A DNA stretch of 64,000 nt from Rhodococcus globerulus NBRC 14531 (GTDB lineage Bacteria; Actinomycetota; Actinomycetes; Mycobacteriales; Mycobacteriaceae): NCBI RefSeq assembly GCF_001894805.1, contig NZ_BCWX01000005.1, positions 186,001 to 250,000 on the forward strand. Direction: 5' to 3'. The position numbers and the translations under genes were made by a program. Of the stretch, positions 1 through 9,286 are shown one piece after another (positions within the stretch are counted from its first letter, which is position 1; each line of letters opens with the position of its first letter). Below the pieces are notes generated by a model. That model saw nothing but the letters and a program-made list of their open reading frames with translations. It did no database searches and was not told the origin of the DNA.

Positions 1-945
1 ACCAGCAGTGACCTTGCACGTCTTCTCACCAGCTATGACAGTGACCTCCGAATTGGCCTCAGCAGTCCCGGAAACCGTCACAGTGCCGCCGACAACAACA
101 GATGTCGGGTTCACGGTGATTGCGGTCGGCGCCGCAGGGGCGGTCGGCGCAGCTGCCACAGTCCCGGTCTGCGCGGCCGAGGTCGATACTGCGTTGGTGG
201 CGTCGCTGAGGTACTTCGCGGTGATCGAGTACGGCTGGCCCGCGTCCGCGCCGGACGGGGTCCACGCGTAGGTAGCGGTGCCGTTGGCGATCGTGCCGGT
301 ACCGAGGAGGTTGCCGTTGTTCAAGAAGTCGACGTTGCCGGTGGCACCTGTTGTGACGGTGGCCGTCAGAGTCGAGGCTCGATCAGCCTGCGGTGCAGGC
401 GCTACGGTGAGGCTGGTCTGCGTTGCAGCCTTTGCAACGGTGATAGACGGACCCGTATTGGCGGTTTCAGAGCCCGTACCCTGGTTCGCGCTGATGCCGG
501 CGCCCGTTATCAAGGCGACGTCGCGGGCACAGTTCTGGCCGACGGTGTACTTGACCGTGTAGTCGATGTTCCGATCGACGGCGCTGCGGATCCACGATCC
601 TGTCATGCTCACAGATGTGGAGGTCGAACTCGTGCCGACGCCATTTCCGGCGACTTTTGACGAATCCACGACGTAGGTGAGGCAGTCCGGGTGAATGTCC
701 TTGAAGGCACTGATGGTCGGAGCGAGACCACCGTTCCAACGGATGTTGTTCGTGACGGTGATTGTTTCGCCGGGGACGGGCGTACCGTTGCTGATCGTTC
801 GGTTGAATGTCCAACTGCCGGACGTCGTCGATGTGCTCACGGGCGCAGCGGACGCTGTCATGACGCCGAACGACGTCGCGAAGCCCACCGCCATCGCTGC
901 GGTGCTGACGCCGGCTAACAACCGGCGTAACTTCCTGTCTTTCAT
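1..945 (-). CDS. Secreted Ig-like repeat protein, C-terminus cut by window edge
   Basis: The reading frame starts at the ATG at 945 and is still open at position 1, so only the N-terminal 315 residues are present. It begins with a basic stretch (MKDRKLRRLLAG) followed by a hydrophobic segment ending in ASA, a normal Sec signal peptide, so the product should be exported. After that comes a Thr/Ser/Ala-rich extracellular region; residues about 210 to 280 (LTATVTTGATGNVDFLNNG and following) look like a bacterial Ig-like domain of the type repeated in actinobacterial surface proteins, and the cut end begins another beta-sandwich-like segment (VVVGGTVTVSGTAEANSEVTV). A GAGAGGG ribosome-binding site lies just upstream of the ATG. 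Function unknown; adhesin or cell-surface structural role is inference. Confidence 0.75.
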   Translation of the reverse strand, partial: MKDRKLRRLLAGVSTAAMAVGFATSFGVMTASAAPVSTSTTSGSWTFNRTISNGTPVPGETITVTNNIRWNGGLAPTISAFKDIHPDCLTYVVDSSKVAGNGVGTSSTSTSVSMTGSWIRSAVDRNIDYTVKYTVGQNCARDVALITGAGISANQGTGSETANTGPSITVAKAATQTSLTVAPAPQADRASTLTATVTTGATGNVDFLNNGNLLGTGTIANGTATYAWTPSGADAGQPYSITAKYLSDATNAVSTSAAQTGTVAAAPTAPAAPTAITVNPTSVVVGGTVTVSGTAEANSEVTVIAGEKTCKVTAG

Positions 946-1224
946 GTACTTCGAGCCCTCTCTTGCGATGCGCTGACTGGACGGAACAACCGCCGCAGCC
1001 AGTGCCACAGCAGCAGTTGAGCTGAATCCGAATCTGCTTTGCGCAGCAGAAGGGAAGCCCACCCAGCGAGCCGACATTTTGGTTAGGAACTGTTGATCAA
1101 AAGTTGAATCACAGAGTAGCTAGAAAACTGCTACCTGTATCAGTTTTGGTAAGACGGACGTCCAATAGGGAGCAAAATGTTGCTGGCCACCGTCTTGGGT
1201 GAGCTAAGCAGGCCGAAATAGACA

Positions 1225-1264
1225 AGAGCGGAGCTGCAGATCATCAGACCTGCAGCCCCGCTCT
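1225..1264. repeat. 15-bp stem hairpin
   Basis: The arms agagcggagctgcag and ctgcagccccgctct pair with a single G-T type mismatch around a loop of about 10 nt. On the minus strand the stem is followed by a T-rich stretch (TTGTCTATTT). It may be a second, backup terminator for serS read-through; no other role is visible. Confidence 0.5.
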
Positions 1265-1314
1265 GCGCGAAACAACTACCCCCAAGCCGAACACACCTGG
1301 TCGGGCGGAAAAGC

Positions 1315-1350
1315 AGCCGAGGCCGCGACAAAATCGTCGCGGCCTCGGCT
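1315..1350 (-). terminator. Rho-independent terminator of serS
   Basis: A perfect 15-bp GC-rich stem (agccgaggccgcgac and its complement) with a 6-nt loop. On the minus strand it lies 18 nt after the serS stop codon and is followed by GCTGCTTTT; on the plus strand it is followed by TTTT, so it could work in both directions. Confidence 0.85.
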
Positions 1351-1367
1351 TTTCAGCTAGGAAGAAG

Positions 1368-2621
1368 TCAGCGCAACACATCCGTGCCGACAAACGGAAC
1401 CAGTGCTGCCGGCACGCGAACGGTGCCGTCGGCCTGCTGGTGGTTTTCGAGGATCGACACGATCCAGCGCGTCGTAGCCAGGGTGCCGTTGAGGGTGGCA
1501 GCTGTCTGCGGCTTGCCGTTCTCGTCGCGGTACCGAACACTCAACCGTCGCGCCTGGAAGGTCGTGCAGTTGGAGGTCGAGGTCAGTTCGCGGTACGCCT
1601 GCTGCGTCGGAACCCATGCCTCGCAGTCGAACTTACGGGCAGCCGAGGAACCAAGGTCTCCGCCGGCAACGTCGATGACGCGGTACGGAATCTCCATGGC
1701 GTCCAACATGTCCCGCTCCCAACGCAGGAGACGCTGATGCTCGGCGTCGGCGTCCTCCGGTCGGCAGTATGTGAACATTTCGACCTTGTCGAACTGGTGG
1801 ACGCGGATGATGCCGCGGGTGTCCTTGCCGTAGCTTCCCGCTTCACGGCGGAAGCACGAGGACCAACCGGCGTAGCGCTTCGGGCCTTCGTTCAGCTCGA
1901 GAATTTCACCCGAGTGGTAACCGGCCATCGGGACCTCGGAGGTGCCGACGAGGTAGAGGTCGTCTTCCTCGAGGTGGTAGATCTCATCGGAGTGAGCGCC
2001 GAGGAAGCCGGTACCGGCCATGATCTCGGGGCGCACGAGCACCGGCGGAATCATCATCGTGAAGCCGTTGGAGATAGCCTTCTGCGCCGCGAGCTGCAGC
2101 AGTCCGAGCTGGAGCATCGCGCCGTACCCGGTCATGAAGTAGAAACGCGAACCCGAGACCTTCGCGCCGCGCTCCATGTCGATGAGGTTGAGCGATTCAC
2201 CGAGCTCGAGGTGATCCTTCGGCTCGAAGTCGAACGACGGAATGTCGCCGACAGTCTCGAGGACGATGTAGTCGTCTTCGCCGCCGGCCGGAGCGCCCTC
2301 CTGCACGACGTTGGAGATCGCGCGGTGCGCGGCGTCGAGCGCGGCCTGCGCCTCGTGCTGCGCGGCTTCGGCTTCCTTGACCTTGGCCGCAAGTTCCTTG
2401 GACCCCGCGAGCAGTGCGGGACGCTCCTCCGGAGATGCCTGTCCGACCTTCTTGCCGAACGCCTTCTGCTCGGCGCGGAGGTTGTCTCCGGTCAGCACAG
2501 CGGCGCGTCGGGACGCGTCGGCTTCGAGCAGAGCGTCGACCAGTCCGGGATCTTCTCCACGGGTGCGCTGCGACTCGCGGACGATTTCGGGATTCTCGCG
2601 GAGGAACTTGAGGTCAATCAC
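1368..2621 (-). CDS. serS: Seryl-tRNA synthetase
   Basis: Charges tRNA-Ser with serine in the cytoplasm. The 417-residue product starts [13 protein letters not shown], the standard SerRS N-terminus, followed by the coiled-coil tRNA-binding arm (about residues 30 to 100), then the class II core with TSEVP, motif 2 [15 protein letters not shown] and motif 3 near [14 protein letters not shown] place the start at the GTG at 2621 because the family begins at this MIDL; an in-frame ATG 36 nt upstream would add a tail not seen in the family. It ends 18 nt before a strong terminator. The gene order serS, then Rv3835- and Rv3836-like genes, matches M. tuberculosis. Confidence 0.97.
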   Translation of the reverse strand: MIDLKFLRENPEIVRESQRTRGEDPGLVDALLEADASRRAAVLTGDNLRAEQKAFGKKVGQASPEERPALLAGSKELAAKVKEAEAAQHEAQAALDAAHRAISNVVQEGAPAGGEDDYIVLETVGDIPSFDFEPKDHLELGESLNLIDMERGAKVSGSRFYFMTGYGAMLQLGLLQLAAQKAISNGFTMMIPPVLVRPEIMAGTGFLGAHSDEIYHLEEDDLYLVGTSEVPMAGYHSGEILELNEGPKRYAGWSSCFRREAGSYGKDTRGIIRVHQFDKVEMFTYCRPEDADAEHQRLLRWERDMLDAMEIPYRVIDVAGGDLGSSAARKFDCEAWVPTQQAYRELTSTSNCTTFQARRLSVRYRDENGKPQTAATLNGTLATTRWIVSILENHQQADGTVRVPAALVPFVGTDVLR

Positions 2622-2688
2622 GACTAGGAACTCTACCCACTCACCCCAGGTAGCCAACGGTCACGTCCGCGGCCGCTCCGGGCGACGC

Positions 2689-3084
2689 TCAGGATTCGAG
2701 CAGGGAAAGATAGTCCTCGCGTCCGAACATCCGGGCCGCGTCGATAGCGCTCGGATGCCCGCCGCGCGGGTCGACTCCCCCGCTCACCAGTGCTTTTACG
2801 ACGGCGTCCTCACCCTTGAAGACGGCACCGGCAAGGGGTGTCTGGTTCTTGTCGTTGGCCCGATTGACGTCGGCGCCACGCTCGATCAGAGCAACGACGG
2901 CATCAACGTGGCCGTGATATGCGGCCAACATCACCAGCGTGTCGCCGCTGCTGTTGGTCAGATCCACCGGAATCCCGGCGTCGATGTACGACGCCAGAGA
3001 AGCCGCGTCGCCGGTCCGCGCCATGTCGAAGAGGCGCCCGGCAAGTTCGACGGCTTCGGGTTCGAGCCCGGATTCTTCGGTCAT
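2689..3084 (-). CDS. Ankyrin repeat protein
   Basis: A 131-residue cytoplasmic protein made of about three ankyrin repeats: residues 27 to 60 (IDAGIPVDLTNSSGDTLVML), 60 to 93 (HGHVDAVVALIERGADVN) and 93 to 120 (NQTPLAGAVFKGEDAVVKAL). Ankyrin repeats bind other proteins; no enzymatic domain is attached, so the partner is unknown. I chose the ATG at 3084 (MTEESGLEPE) because the longer in-frame extension reads as non-coding antisense of the neighbouring gene. The ribosome-binding site is weak. It lies upstream of serS on the same strand with a 67-nt gap and may be cotranscribed with it. Confidence 0.85.
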   Translation of the reverse strand: MTEESGLEPEAVELAGRLFDMARTGDAASLASYIDAGIPVDLTNSSGDTLVMLAAYHGHVDAVVALIERGADVNRANDKNQTPLAGAVFKGEDAVVKALVSGGVDPRGGHPSAIDAARMFGREDYLSLLES

Positions 3085-3154
3085 AGTCCATAAAATACCT
3101 GCTTCGGACGTAAACGTTTTGCCGTGAAGGTTCGGTACGGCATGGAAAACAGGC

Positions 3155-4264
3155 ATGATGGGATCGATGCCTGAAGACAAGATCGAGAAGCCGTCCGATC
3201 CGGCGGGCCCGACGGGCGCGTCGGGGAAGAAAACCGTCTCAGCGCACCGCACCAGACGCGTTCTGGCTGCTGTTGCGGTGGGCGCGGTTGTTGCCGCCAT
3301 TGCGACAATCGCGATTTCCGGCGGCCTGAACAGTGGCGACAAGCCAGCTGCCACTGTCGGCGGAATCGGCTCTCAGGCCACCAACAAGTCCGCCGAAGAA
3401 AACGCCTTCACGTCGGCCGGCGCGGGCGACTGCCTGAACTGGACGCCTGCGACGGCATCCGGTGGTGATCGCACCGACATGTCCATCGTCTCGTGCGACA
3501 CCGAGCACCGCTTCGAAGTTGCCGGCCCGCTCGACTTGTCGGTGTTCCCGGGCGCGGAGTTCGGCCCCGGATCGCGATACCCGGGCGCGCTGCGGTTCGC
3601 AGAACTGCGCGACGAGCACTGCACTCCGATCGTGAACTCGTACCTCGGCTCGCGGTTCGACCCGAAGGGCAAGTTCAGCGTCGGACTGATGTTCCCGAGT
3701 GAATCGTCCTGGACGTCCGGCGACCGTTCGCTGCGCTGTGGTCTGCAGTTCTCGACCACAACCGGTGAACTTCTGCCATTCATCGGCAGGGTTGCCGATC
3801 AGGATCAGTCGAATGTCTGGGACGTCGGAACCTGCATCGGCATCAACCAGAATCTCCCGACCGACCCCGTGGATTGCGCGAACCCCCACGCATACGAGGT
3901 CATCTCGGTGATCGATCTCGGCACCCAGTTTCCCGCAGGCATGCCGTCGGTCGAGGATCAGGACGCCTATCTCGAAGGAGTCTGCACGCAGGCTGCCAAC
4001 GAGTACCTGGGTTCAGCCGACGCGTTGCGCGACAAGACACTGACCCTGTTCTGGGACAACATCGCCCTCGAGAGCTGGTTGGCCGGCAGCCGACGCGTCA
4101 ACTGCTCCGTCGGCACGGAAGTCGCCACCGGCGGGTTCGCGGCCATCACCGGCAGCGCCAAAGGCGAAATCCTGATCAACGGCGCGGCTCCGGTCCCGCC
4201 GCCTTCAGCACCGGAAGGTCGGTCAGTGCCGACACCGTTGCCCGGCGCGTCCCCGCCGTCGTAA
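3155..4264 (+). CDS. Septum-formation-domain membrane protein (Rv3835-like)
   Basis: A 369-residue membrane-anchored protein. A charged cytoplasmic N-terminus (residues 1 to 30) is followed by one membrane segment (about 33 to 55, VLAAVAVGAVVAAIATIAI) and a long extracytoplasmic part containing two copies of the DUF/septum-formation-type fold with paired cysteines (DCLNWTPA...SCDTEHRFEV and TCIGINQ...DCANPHAYEV). The tail is Pro-rich. The arrangement and position next to serS match Rv3835 of M. tuberculosis. The start is uncertain between 3155, 3158 and 3167. Function is unproven; a cell-envelope role is inferred from topology. Confidence 0.8.
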   Translation: MMGSMPEDKIEKPSDPAGPTGASGKKTVSAHRTRRVLAAVAVGAVVAAIATIAISGGLNSGDKPAATVGGIGSQATNKSAEENAFTSAGAGDCLNWTPATASGGDRTDMSIVSCDTEHRFEVAGPLDLSVFPGAEFGPGSRYPGALRFAELRDEHCTPIVNSYLGSRFDPKGKFSVGLMFPSESSWTSGDRSLRCGLQFSTTTGELLPFIGRVADQDQSNVWDVGTCIGINQNLPTDPVDCANPHAYEVISVIDLGTQFPAGMPSVEDQDAYLEGVCTQAANEYLGSADALRDKTLTLFWDNIALESWLAGSRRVNCSVGTEVATGGFAAITGSAKGEILINGAAPVPPPSAPEGRSVPTPLPGASPPS

Positions 4265-4267
4265 GCC

Positions 4268-4618
4268 ATGACGGTAACCATGAACGACGACCGGTTCGAA
4301 GACCTGGTCGGCGAGGCACTCGATCTCATTCCGCCGGAATTGGCAAAGGCCATCGACAACGTTGTTGTCCTGGTCGAACCCCGTGACCCCGAGGAACCGG
4401 GGCTTCTCGGGCTGTACCAGGGCATTGCCCTCACCGAGCGCGATTCTCAGTACGGCGGATACCTGCCGGACACGGTGACCATCTACCGCGACGCGATCCT
4501 CGACATCTGCGAGTCCGAAGAAGAGGTCGTGCACGAGGTTGCGGTCACGGTCATCCACGAGATCGCCCACTACTTCGGAATCGAAGAGGACCGCTTGCAC
4601 GAACTCGGGTGGGGTTGA
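4268..4618 (+). CDS. Metallopeptidase family protein (Rv3836-like zincin)
   Basis: A 116-residue protein of the small zincin-like metallopeptidase family (DUF1025 type). The zinc motif HEIAHYFGIEEDRLHELG near residues 97 to 115 supplies HExxH and downstream acidic residues. The spacing of 3 nt after the Rv3835-like gene and the same pairing in mycobacteria suggest one transcript. A second in-frame ATG at 4280 (MNDDRF) is an alternative start. No substrate is known for this family. Confidence 0.88.
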   Translation: MTVTMNDDRFEDLVGEALDLIPPELAKAIDNVVVLVEPRDPEEPGLLGLYQGIALTERDSQYGGYLPDTVTIYRDAILDICESEEEVVHEVAVTVIHEIAHYFGIEEDRLHELGWG

Positions 4619-4759
4619 GAAACCAGTCCGATTTCGAGGGAACCGACAGCTCCCGGCGCGCATCAAAGTAGGTGCGGGGAGTTTGACGTTCGGCGTCTGT
4701 AGGGCGACGGATGATGATCCTCGCCCATCATTCGCACTGGTCACCTAGGAGTTCGGCAC

Positions 4760-5059
4760 ATGCACGTCGATCCTCACGCACTGATTACCGCTGCCCTCGA
4801 ACTCGAAGCCGGGGCCGCACGGCTGCGCGGAGTCGTCGCGTCCACAAGACCCGCCCGGCAAGTCCTGCCGTCCGGCTCCGACGAAGTGTCCACCAGCGCC
4901 GCGAGCAGTTTCAATGCGACGTCCGAAAGCTTGGCATCGTCAGCCGACCGCGCTGTTGCCGAACTCGAAGACGCAGCCGCCGCACTGCGCCGCTACGCCG
5001 CCGCCTATGAATTCGAGGACAACCGGACGCAGGCGGATCTGGCTTCGGCTCCACTCTGA
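4760..5059 (+). CDS. PE-like type VII secretion substrate
   Basis: A 99-residue, all-helical, Ala/Ser-rich protein that opens with MHVDPHALITAALELEAGAA, resembling the N-terminal helical hairpin of PE proteins. Near the C-terminus it carries AAAYEFED, which contains the general type VII secretion signal YxxxD/E (Y-EFE-D). It stands immediately upstream of a PPE-family gene and an EspG-family gene, the usual PE/PPE/chaperone order, so it should form a heterodimer with the PPE protein. No ESX core genes (EccB, EccC, MycP) are in the window, so the secretion channel must be encoded elsewhere. Confidence 0.75.
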   Translation: MHVDPHALITAALELEAGAARLRGVVASTRPARQVLPSGSDEVSTSAASSFNATSESLASSADRAVAELEDAAAALRRYAAAYEFEDNRTQADLASAPL

Positions 5060-5116
5060 TCCTCGTCCGCAGACACGTCACTACTTCGCACATTTTCACT
5101 TCTGGGGGGAAGAACA

Positions 5117-6349
5117 ATGGTCGGCATCACCGGCGTCATCTGGTATCCACGCGGCGCAGCGCCCAATTCGGCTGCGTTGATCGCCGGCGCGGGCCCGGTG
5201 CCACTCAGCGTCGCGGGCGGAGCCTGGACGGCAGTATCCGCCGGACTCGGAGACACTGCGTCGACGGTCAGCCGAGTGATGGCAAATCTACGAATCGGCT
5301 GGACGGGCGACGCTGCCGATGCCGCTCTCGCCAAGTTCAAACCGTTCGAGGAGTGGGCGGCGCGGTCTTCCATGCTCGCCCAGAAGACCGGCGGCAAAGC
5401 GCAGGTTCAGTCGGCGACGTACACCGTCGCGGCTATCGCCATGCCGTCGTTACCGGAAATCGCTGCCGTCGAAACAGCCAAGCTGGCCGCGTACACGCTC
5501 GGCGGCGCCCTCACCGGATCGGCTGCGGTGGCTGAACTGGCTGCAGAGCAGCTCAAGCTCCGGGCAGCGGCGGCCATGGAAACCTACGATTCCGCTACGG
5601 CTCCCCTCGCCGTGCGGGACGAGTTCGAGCCGCCGCCATCCATCACCATGTCCGATGTTGCCGGCCAGGGCTCTCCGCAGAATGTCAGCGTCGCCGAACA
5701 GACCGTCAACGCATTTGTCGAGCCGGTCCGCACTGCTGCGGCGGCAATCACGTCGGCGCTCTCCAACCCTGCAGTCACTGCGGCCGCTTCCCAGCTCGGC
5801 GCCGTATTGGGCGGAGCCAACGCCGCCACTACCGCAGCAACAGCAGCCGCAACGACGGCCACCGCTGGGGCTGGTGCCGTATCGGCGGCAGTCGGCCTGG
5901 GCGGCGGGCTGGGCGGCGGGCTGGGCGCGGGTGCACCATCATTCCTGAGTTCACCATTGACTGCCCTGACCGGCGGTAACAACGCCGGGCGGCATGCCGC
6001 AGCCACCACCGCAGCGGCCGCCACAACACCCGTCGGCGCACATTCGACCAGCGCAGGGCTTTCGGTCAGTTCTGCCGACCAGATCACGCCCCGCGCGGCG
6101 TCCGGGACAGTAGTCAATGCTGTCGGCACCGAAAGTGTGCGCTCCGACGCCGTCCGCACCGACGCCGTCCGCGCTACGCCGAGTTCCGGAACGGGCCCCG
6201 TCGCCAGTGGTCGGCATGCCGCGACGGATGACGACGACACCGAATTCCATGACACCCCCGACTACCTCAAGCACTTCGAGCATTTTGCCGATGGGCGTAC
6301 CGTCATCACCTCGGTGATCGGTGCCGCCGATGTGGAATCGCGCCTGTGA
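5117..6349 (+). CDS. PPE family protein with degenerate PPE motif
   Basis: A 410-residue protein. Residues 1 to about 180 follow the PPE domain: GVIWYPRGAAPNSAALIAG aligns with the family start, GPVPLSVAGGAW with the first helix, IGWTGDAADAAL supplies the WxG turn, and PSLPEIAAVETAKLAAYTLG the later helices. The name-giving Pro-Pro-Glu is replaced by Pro-Arg-Gly. The rest is low-complexity Ala/Thr/Gly-rich (including a GGGLGGGLGAG run) with an acidic end. A GGGGGGAA ribosome-binding site precedes the ATG at 5117. It should pair with the upstream PE-like protein and be escorted by the EspG-like protein, whose GTG overlaps its stop. Confidence 0.8.
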   Translation: MVGITGVIWYPRGAAPNSAALIAGAGPVPLSVAGGAWTAVSAGLGDTASTVSRVMANLRIGWTGDAADAALAKFKPFEEWAARSSMLAQKTGGKAQVQSATYTVAAIAMPSLPEIAAVETAKLAAYTLGGALTGSAAVAELAAEQLKLRAAAAMETYDSATAPLAVRDEFEPPPSITMSDVAGQGSPQNVSVAEQTVNAFVEPVRTAAAAITSALSNPAVTAAASQLGAVLGGANAATTAATAAATTATAGAGAVSAAVGLGGGLGGGLGAGAPSFLSSPLTALTGGNNAGRHAAATTAAAATTPVGAHSTSAGLSVSSADQITPRAASGTVVNAVGTESVRSDAVRTDAVRATPSSGTGPVASGRHAATDDDDTEFHDTPDYLKHFEHFADGRTVITSVIGAADVESRL

Positions 6350-7173
6350 GCACCCTTGATCTCGGAATAGCTACCGACACCGACGCTTTCCCCTCCGTCG
6401 ATCTGACGTCGGCGGAGATCGAGTACGCCCGCGAGCGCCTCGGCCTCGATGTGCTCCCGGTGGTACTCGGCGGCACAGCACTCTGGGATTCGGTAGCCGA
6501 ATACGATGCCGCAATGCACAGTGCAGCAACATCTTTGGCTGCGCGTGACCTTCTCCCGGGCGGCGAGATCCATCACGGCATAGCTGCGACACTGCGCACC
6601 CTGACGCGCCCCGCATGGGAACTTGCACTGCGCAGCCACAACCAGGGAACACTGACCCGGGTGTGCGTTGCCGCCGACGAAACGCTTTGCGTGGAAGCAT
6701 CTTTCAACGAAGAAACCAGAATCTACACACTTCACAAAGTCGTGAATCCGGCAGATGCGGTGGTGCGCGCACTCGGCCCGTCGGAACCCATGCCGATTGC
6801 CGTGATCAACGCACCCACCGACATGCTGAGCGCCGCACTGAACGCCGGACCCGACGCAGACACCGTCGCCGACGCTCTGACCCAAGCCGGCGTACCACCC
6901 GTCGAGGCCGGCCAGCTCGGCAGTGCGATGGTCACCTGCACGTCCTTCACCGAAATTGTCGGCATCCCGCGGGGCGTCGGCACCGAGAATCTCCCCGCCG
7001 GAGTGGTGTCGGTCTTCAATACCGCGCATGGCCGCGTTGTCGCGTCGTCAAGCACGTCGGCCGACGGTACGCAGTGGAGCTCGATCAGTTCCGGAACACC
7101 CCAACGGCTCCGACAGGCGGTGAATTCGCTGGTAGAACTGCTGTCCGAATCGCCTGGTGCCGTCTCCCGGTAA
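6346..7173 (+). CDS. ESX secretion-associated protein EspG family
   Basis: A 275-residue cytoplasmic protein of the EspG family, the chaperones that bind PE/PPE dimers and keep them soluble before ESX secretion. The N-terminal part (VDLTSAEIEYARERLGLDVLPVVLG) and the following mixed alpha/beta layout fit the family. It begins with a GTG whose last bases form the stop of the PPE gene (GTGA overlap), so the two are translationally coupled. Its presence in the same operon indicates a self-contained substrate plus chaperone cassette. Confidence 0.8.
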   Translation: MSTLDLGIATDTDAFPSVDLTSAEIEYARERLGLDVLPVVLGGTALWDSVAEYDAAMHSAATSLAARDLLPGGEIHHGIAATLRTLTRPAWELALRSHNQGTLTRVCVAADETLCVEASFNEETRIYTLHKVVNPADAVVRALGPSEPMPIAVINAPTDMLSAALNAGPDADTVADALTQAGVPPVEAGQLGSAMVTCTSFTEIVGIPRGVGTENLPAGVVSVFNTAHGRVVASSSTSADGTQWSSISSGTPQRLRQAVNSLVELLSESPGAVSR

Positions 7174-7213
7174 CCTAGGGCGATCCCCTAGACGCCCGGA
7201 GCCTTCACCCAGC

Positions 7214-9277
7214 ATGCCTTTGACCACCCCCACCACCACCGTCGAGTCACCGCACAAACCGAGAACACGGCAGTACCGCGAAGACCTCAACGGGCTTCGG
7301 GGACTCGCGATCGCCTTGGTGGTGGTCTTCCATGTGTGGTTCGGCAAGGTATCCGGCGGGGTCGACGTCTTCCTGGTTCTGTCCGGCTACTTCTTTGTCG
7401 GTTCGCTGGTTCGCCGCGCCGAGGCCGGTGGCTCGCTCAATCCCCTACCGGCGTTCAAACGGGTATTCGTCAGATTGTTCCCCCCGATCGCGGCGGTGAC
7501 GTTCCTGACCGCGGCGGCGGCCTTGGTGCTGTTGCCTCGAACCCGATGGGCCGGCCTCGCCGACGAGCTGACAGCCGTTCTCGGCTTCTTCCAGAATTGG
7601 CAGCTTGCGCTTACGTCGAGCGACTATCTGGCGGCCGACGGTTCGGTGTCTCCGCTCCAACACTTGTGGTCGATGGCCGTGCAGGGTCAGTTCTATCTCG
7701 TGGCCATCGCAGTGGTGCTGGTGGTTGCGTCATGCGTATCACGCACTCGCCCAGAGCTTCTGCGACCAACACTGACGCTGGTGTTCGGCGCGTTTGCTGT
7801 TGCGTCGTTTACCTACGCCGCAGTGATGTCGGGCCACGATCAAGCCTGGAACTACTACGATTCCGCGGCCCGCCTGTGGGAGCCGTCGGTGGGCGCACTC
7901 GCGGCGTTGATGCTGACACGCTGGAATATCACGCGGGTCGGAGCGTGGCCACTTGCACTGAAAACAGCTCTCGGCATCGCCGGATTGGCGTCGATTCTGC
8001 TGTGTGGGTTCTTCCTCGACGGCGCCGAGCAATTCCCCGGACCGTGGACGCTGGTTCCCACGCTCGCGGCCATCGCACTGATAGTCAGCGGCGAGGGCAA
8101 CAAGACTTGGACCGCACACATTCTCGCGCACCCCGCCCTCTCGCAGCTTGGCTCCTTCGCCTTTGCGCTGTACCTGGTGCACTGGCCGATCCTGGTGTTC
8201 ACCCTCGTTGTGACCGGGCGCCCGGAAGCCGGATTTGTGGGCGGGACGTTGATTATCGCCGCATCGCTCGCGGTGGCCTACGGCTTGCGGATGGCGGTCG
8301 AGGTACCGATCGAGCGCGATGCTCCGGCACGGAGGCCGATCCTGCTGGCCTCCGTCGTCGGTGCGGCGGTCATCGTCACCGGAATGTTCGGTTGGCAGGC
8401 CTACGTGGGAAGTCAGAGCACGGGTCAGCGCGCAGCCGATACCCTCGACATCCCCACCCACCCCGGCGCATTGACGTTGACCGACGGGGTTTCAGTCCCG
8501 CAAGCCTCCATGGTTCCGTCCATTTTCGACGCACCACTGGATCTTCCGATAACCACGCTCGACGGCTGTATCTCGGATTTCCAGCAGATCGACATCGTGA
8601 CCTGCACGTACGGTGACGTGAACGCAGACCGCACGATCGCCCTGGCCGGGGGATCCCACTCCGAGCACTGGATCACCGCACTCGACGAACTCGGCCGCAG
8701 CAATGGTTTCCGGGTCGACACGTATCTGAAGATGGGTTGTCCGCTGGTCGCGGGAGAGAGCCCCGCCGTCAGCGACGTGCCGGATTGTGCGCCGTGGTCG
8801 AGCGCGGTCATCGACCGACTTGCCGCCACCACACCCGATTATGTGTTCACGACCGCCAGCCGGCCCAGTCCGGACGGTCCCGGCGACGTGACGCCCGAAG
8901 CCTACGTCGAGGTGTGGCACGAGCTGGAGCAGAGCGGCGTTCAGGTTCTCGCGATCCGCGATACTCCATGGCTGCACCACGACGGCGTTCCGTATCGCGC
9001 CATCGACTGCCTGGCAACCGCTACCTCAGCGGATCATTGCGCGTTGCCGCGGGCAGACATGCTCAGCGACATCAACCCGGCGTGGGAGGCAATTGCGGAA
9101 CTCTCCAACGTAGCGCTACTGGATCTGAGCGATGGTGTCTGTGGTCCCGATCTATGCCGCGTGACGGAGGGAAATGTGTTGGTGTACCACGATTCCCACC
9201 ACCTCACAGCAAGCTACGTCCGAACCTTGACGCCGGAACTCGGCCGTCAGTTAGGTTCAGCGACAACCTGGTGGTGA
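7214..9277 (+). CDS. Membrane acyltransferase with SGNH domain (OafA-like)
   Basis: A 687-residue protein. Residues about 25 to 400 are an acyltransferase-3 domain with some ten membrane segments, beginning YREDLNGLRGLAIALVVVFH, which carries the conserved Arg and His. After the last membrane segment an extracytoplasmic SGNH-hydrolase-like domain follows, with the serine block ALAGGSHSEHW and the Asp-His block HDSHHLTASYV near the end. Such fusions O-acylate cell-surface glycans or peptidoglycan. The ATG at 7214 is preferred over 7157, which would overlap the EspG gene. It follows the PE/PPE/EspG cassette by 40 nt and may be read with it. Confidence 0.88.
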   Translation: MPLTTPTTTVESPHKPRTRQYREDLNGLRGLAIALVVVFHVWFGKVSGGVDVFLVLSGYFFVGSLVRRAEAGGSLNPLPAFKRVFVRLFPPIAAVTFLTAAAALVLLPRTRWAGLADELTAVLGFFQNWQLALTSSDYLAADGSVSPLQHLWSMAVQGQFYLVAIAVVLVVASCVSRTRPELLRPTLTLVFGAFAVASFTYAAVMSGHDQAWNYYDSAARLWEPSVGALAALMLTRWNITRVGAWPLALKTALGIAGLASILLCGFFLDGAEQFPGPWTLVPTLAAIALIVSGEGNKTWTAHILAHPALSQLGSFAFALYLVHWPILVFTLVVTGRPEAGFVGGTLIIAASLAVAYGLRMAVEVPIERDAPARRPILLASVVGAAVIVTGMFGWQAYVGSQSTGQRAADTLDIPTHPGALTLTDGVSVPQASMVPSIFDAPLDLPITTLDGCISDFQQIDIVTCTYGDVNADRTIALAGGSHSEHWITALDELGRSNGFRVDTYLKMGCPLVAGESPAVSDVPDCAPWSSAVIDRLAATTPDYVFTTASRPSPDGPGDVTPEAYVEVWHELEQSGVQVLAIRDTPWLHHDGVPYRAIDCLATATSADHCALPRADMLSDINPAWEAIAELSNVALLDLSDGVCGPDLCRVTEGNVLVYHDSHHLTASYVRTLTPELGRQLGSATTWW

Positions 9278-9286
9278 GCTGGAGCG

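Larger units (their letters stand above)
946..1367. other. Intergenic region, 422 nt, with two hairpins
   Basis: No credible gene is visible here. The stretch holds the upstream region of the secreted Ig-like gene (AT-richer around 1080 to 1150, where a promoter would be expected) and two strong hairpins at 1225-1264 and 1315-1350 that lie downstream of serS. Confidence 0.6.

Noticed and set aside
1440..2627. Long plus-strand frame of 395 codons opposite serS
   Set aside because: It is the mirror of the serS reading frame; serS is fully supported by family motifs, and this frame matches no family.
5880..5935. Glycine repeats in the PPE gene as a tandem-repeat or mobile element
   Set aside because: It is low-complexity coding sequence in the PPE frame, not a separate DNA repeat.
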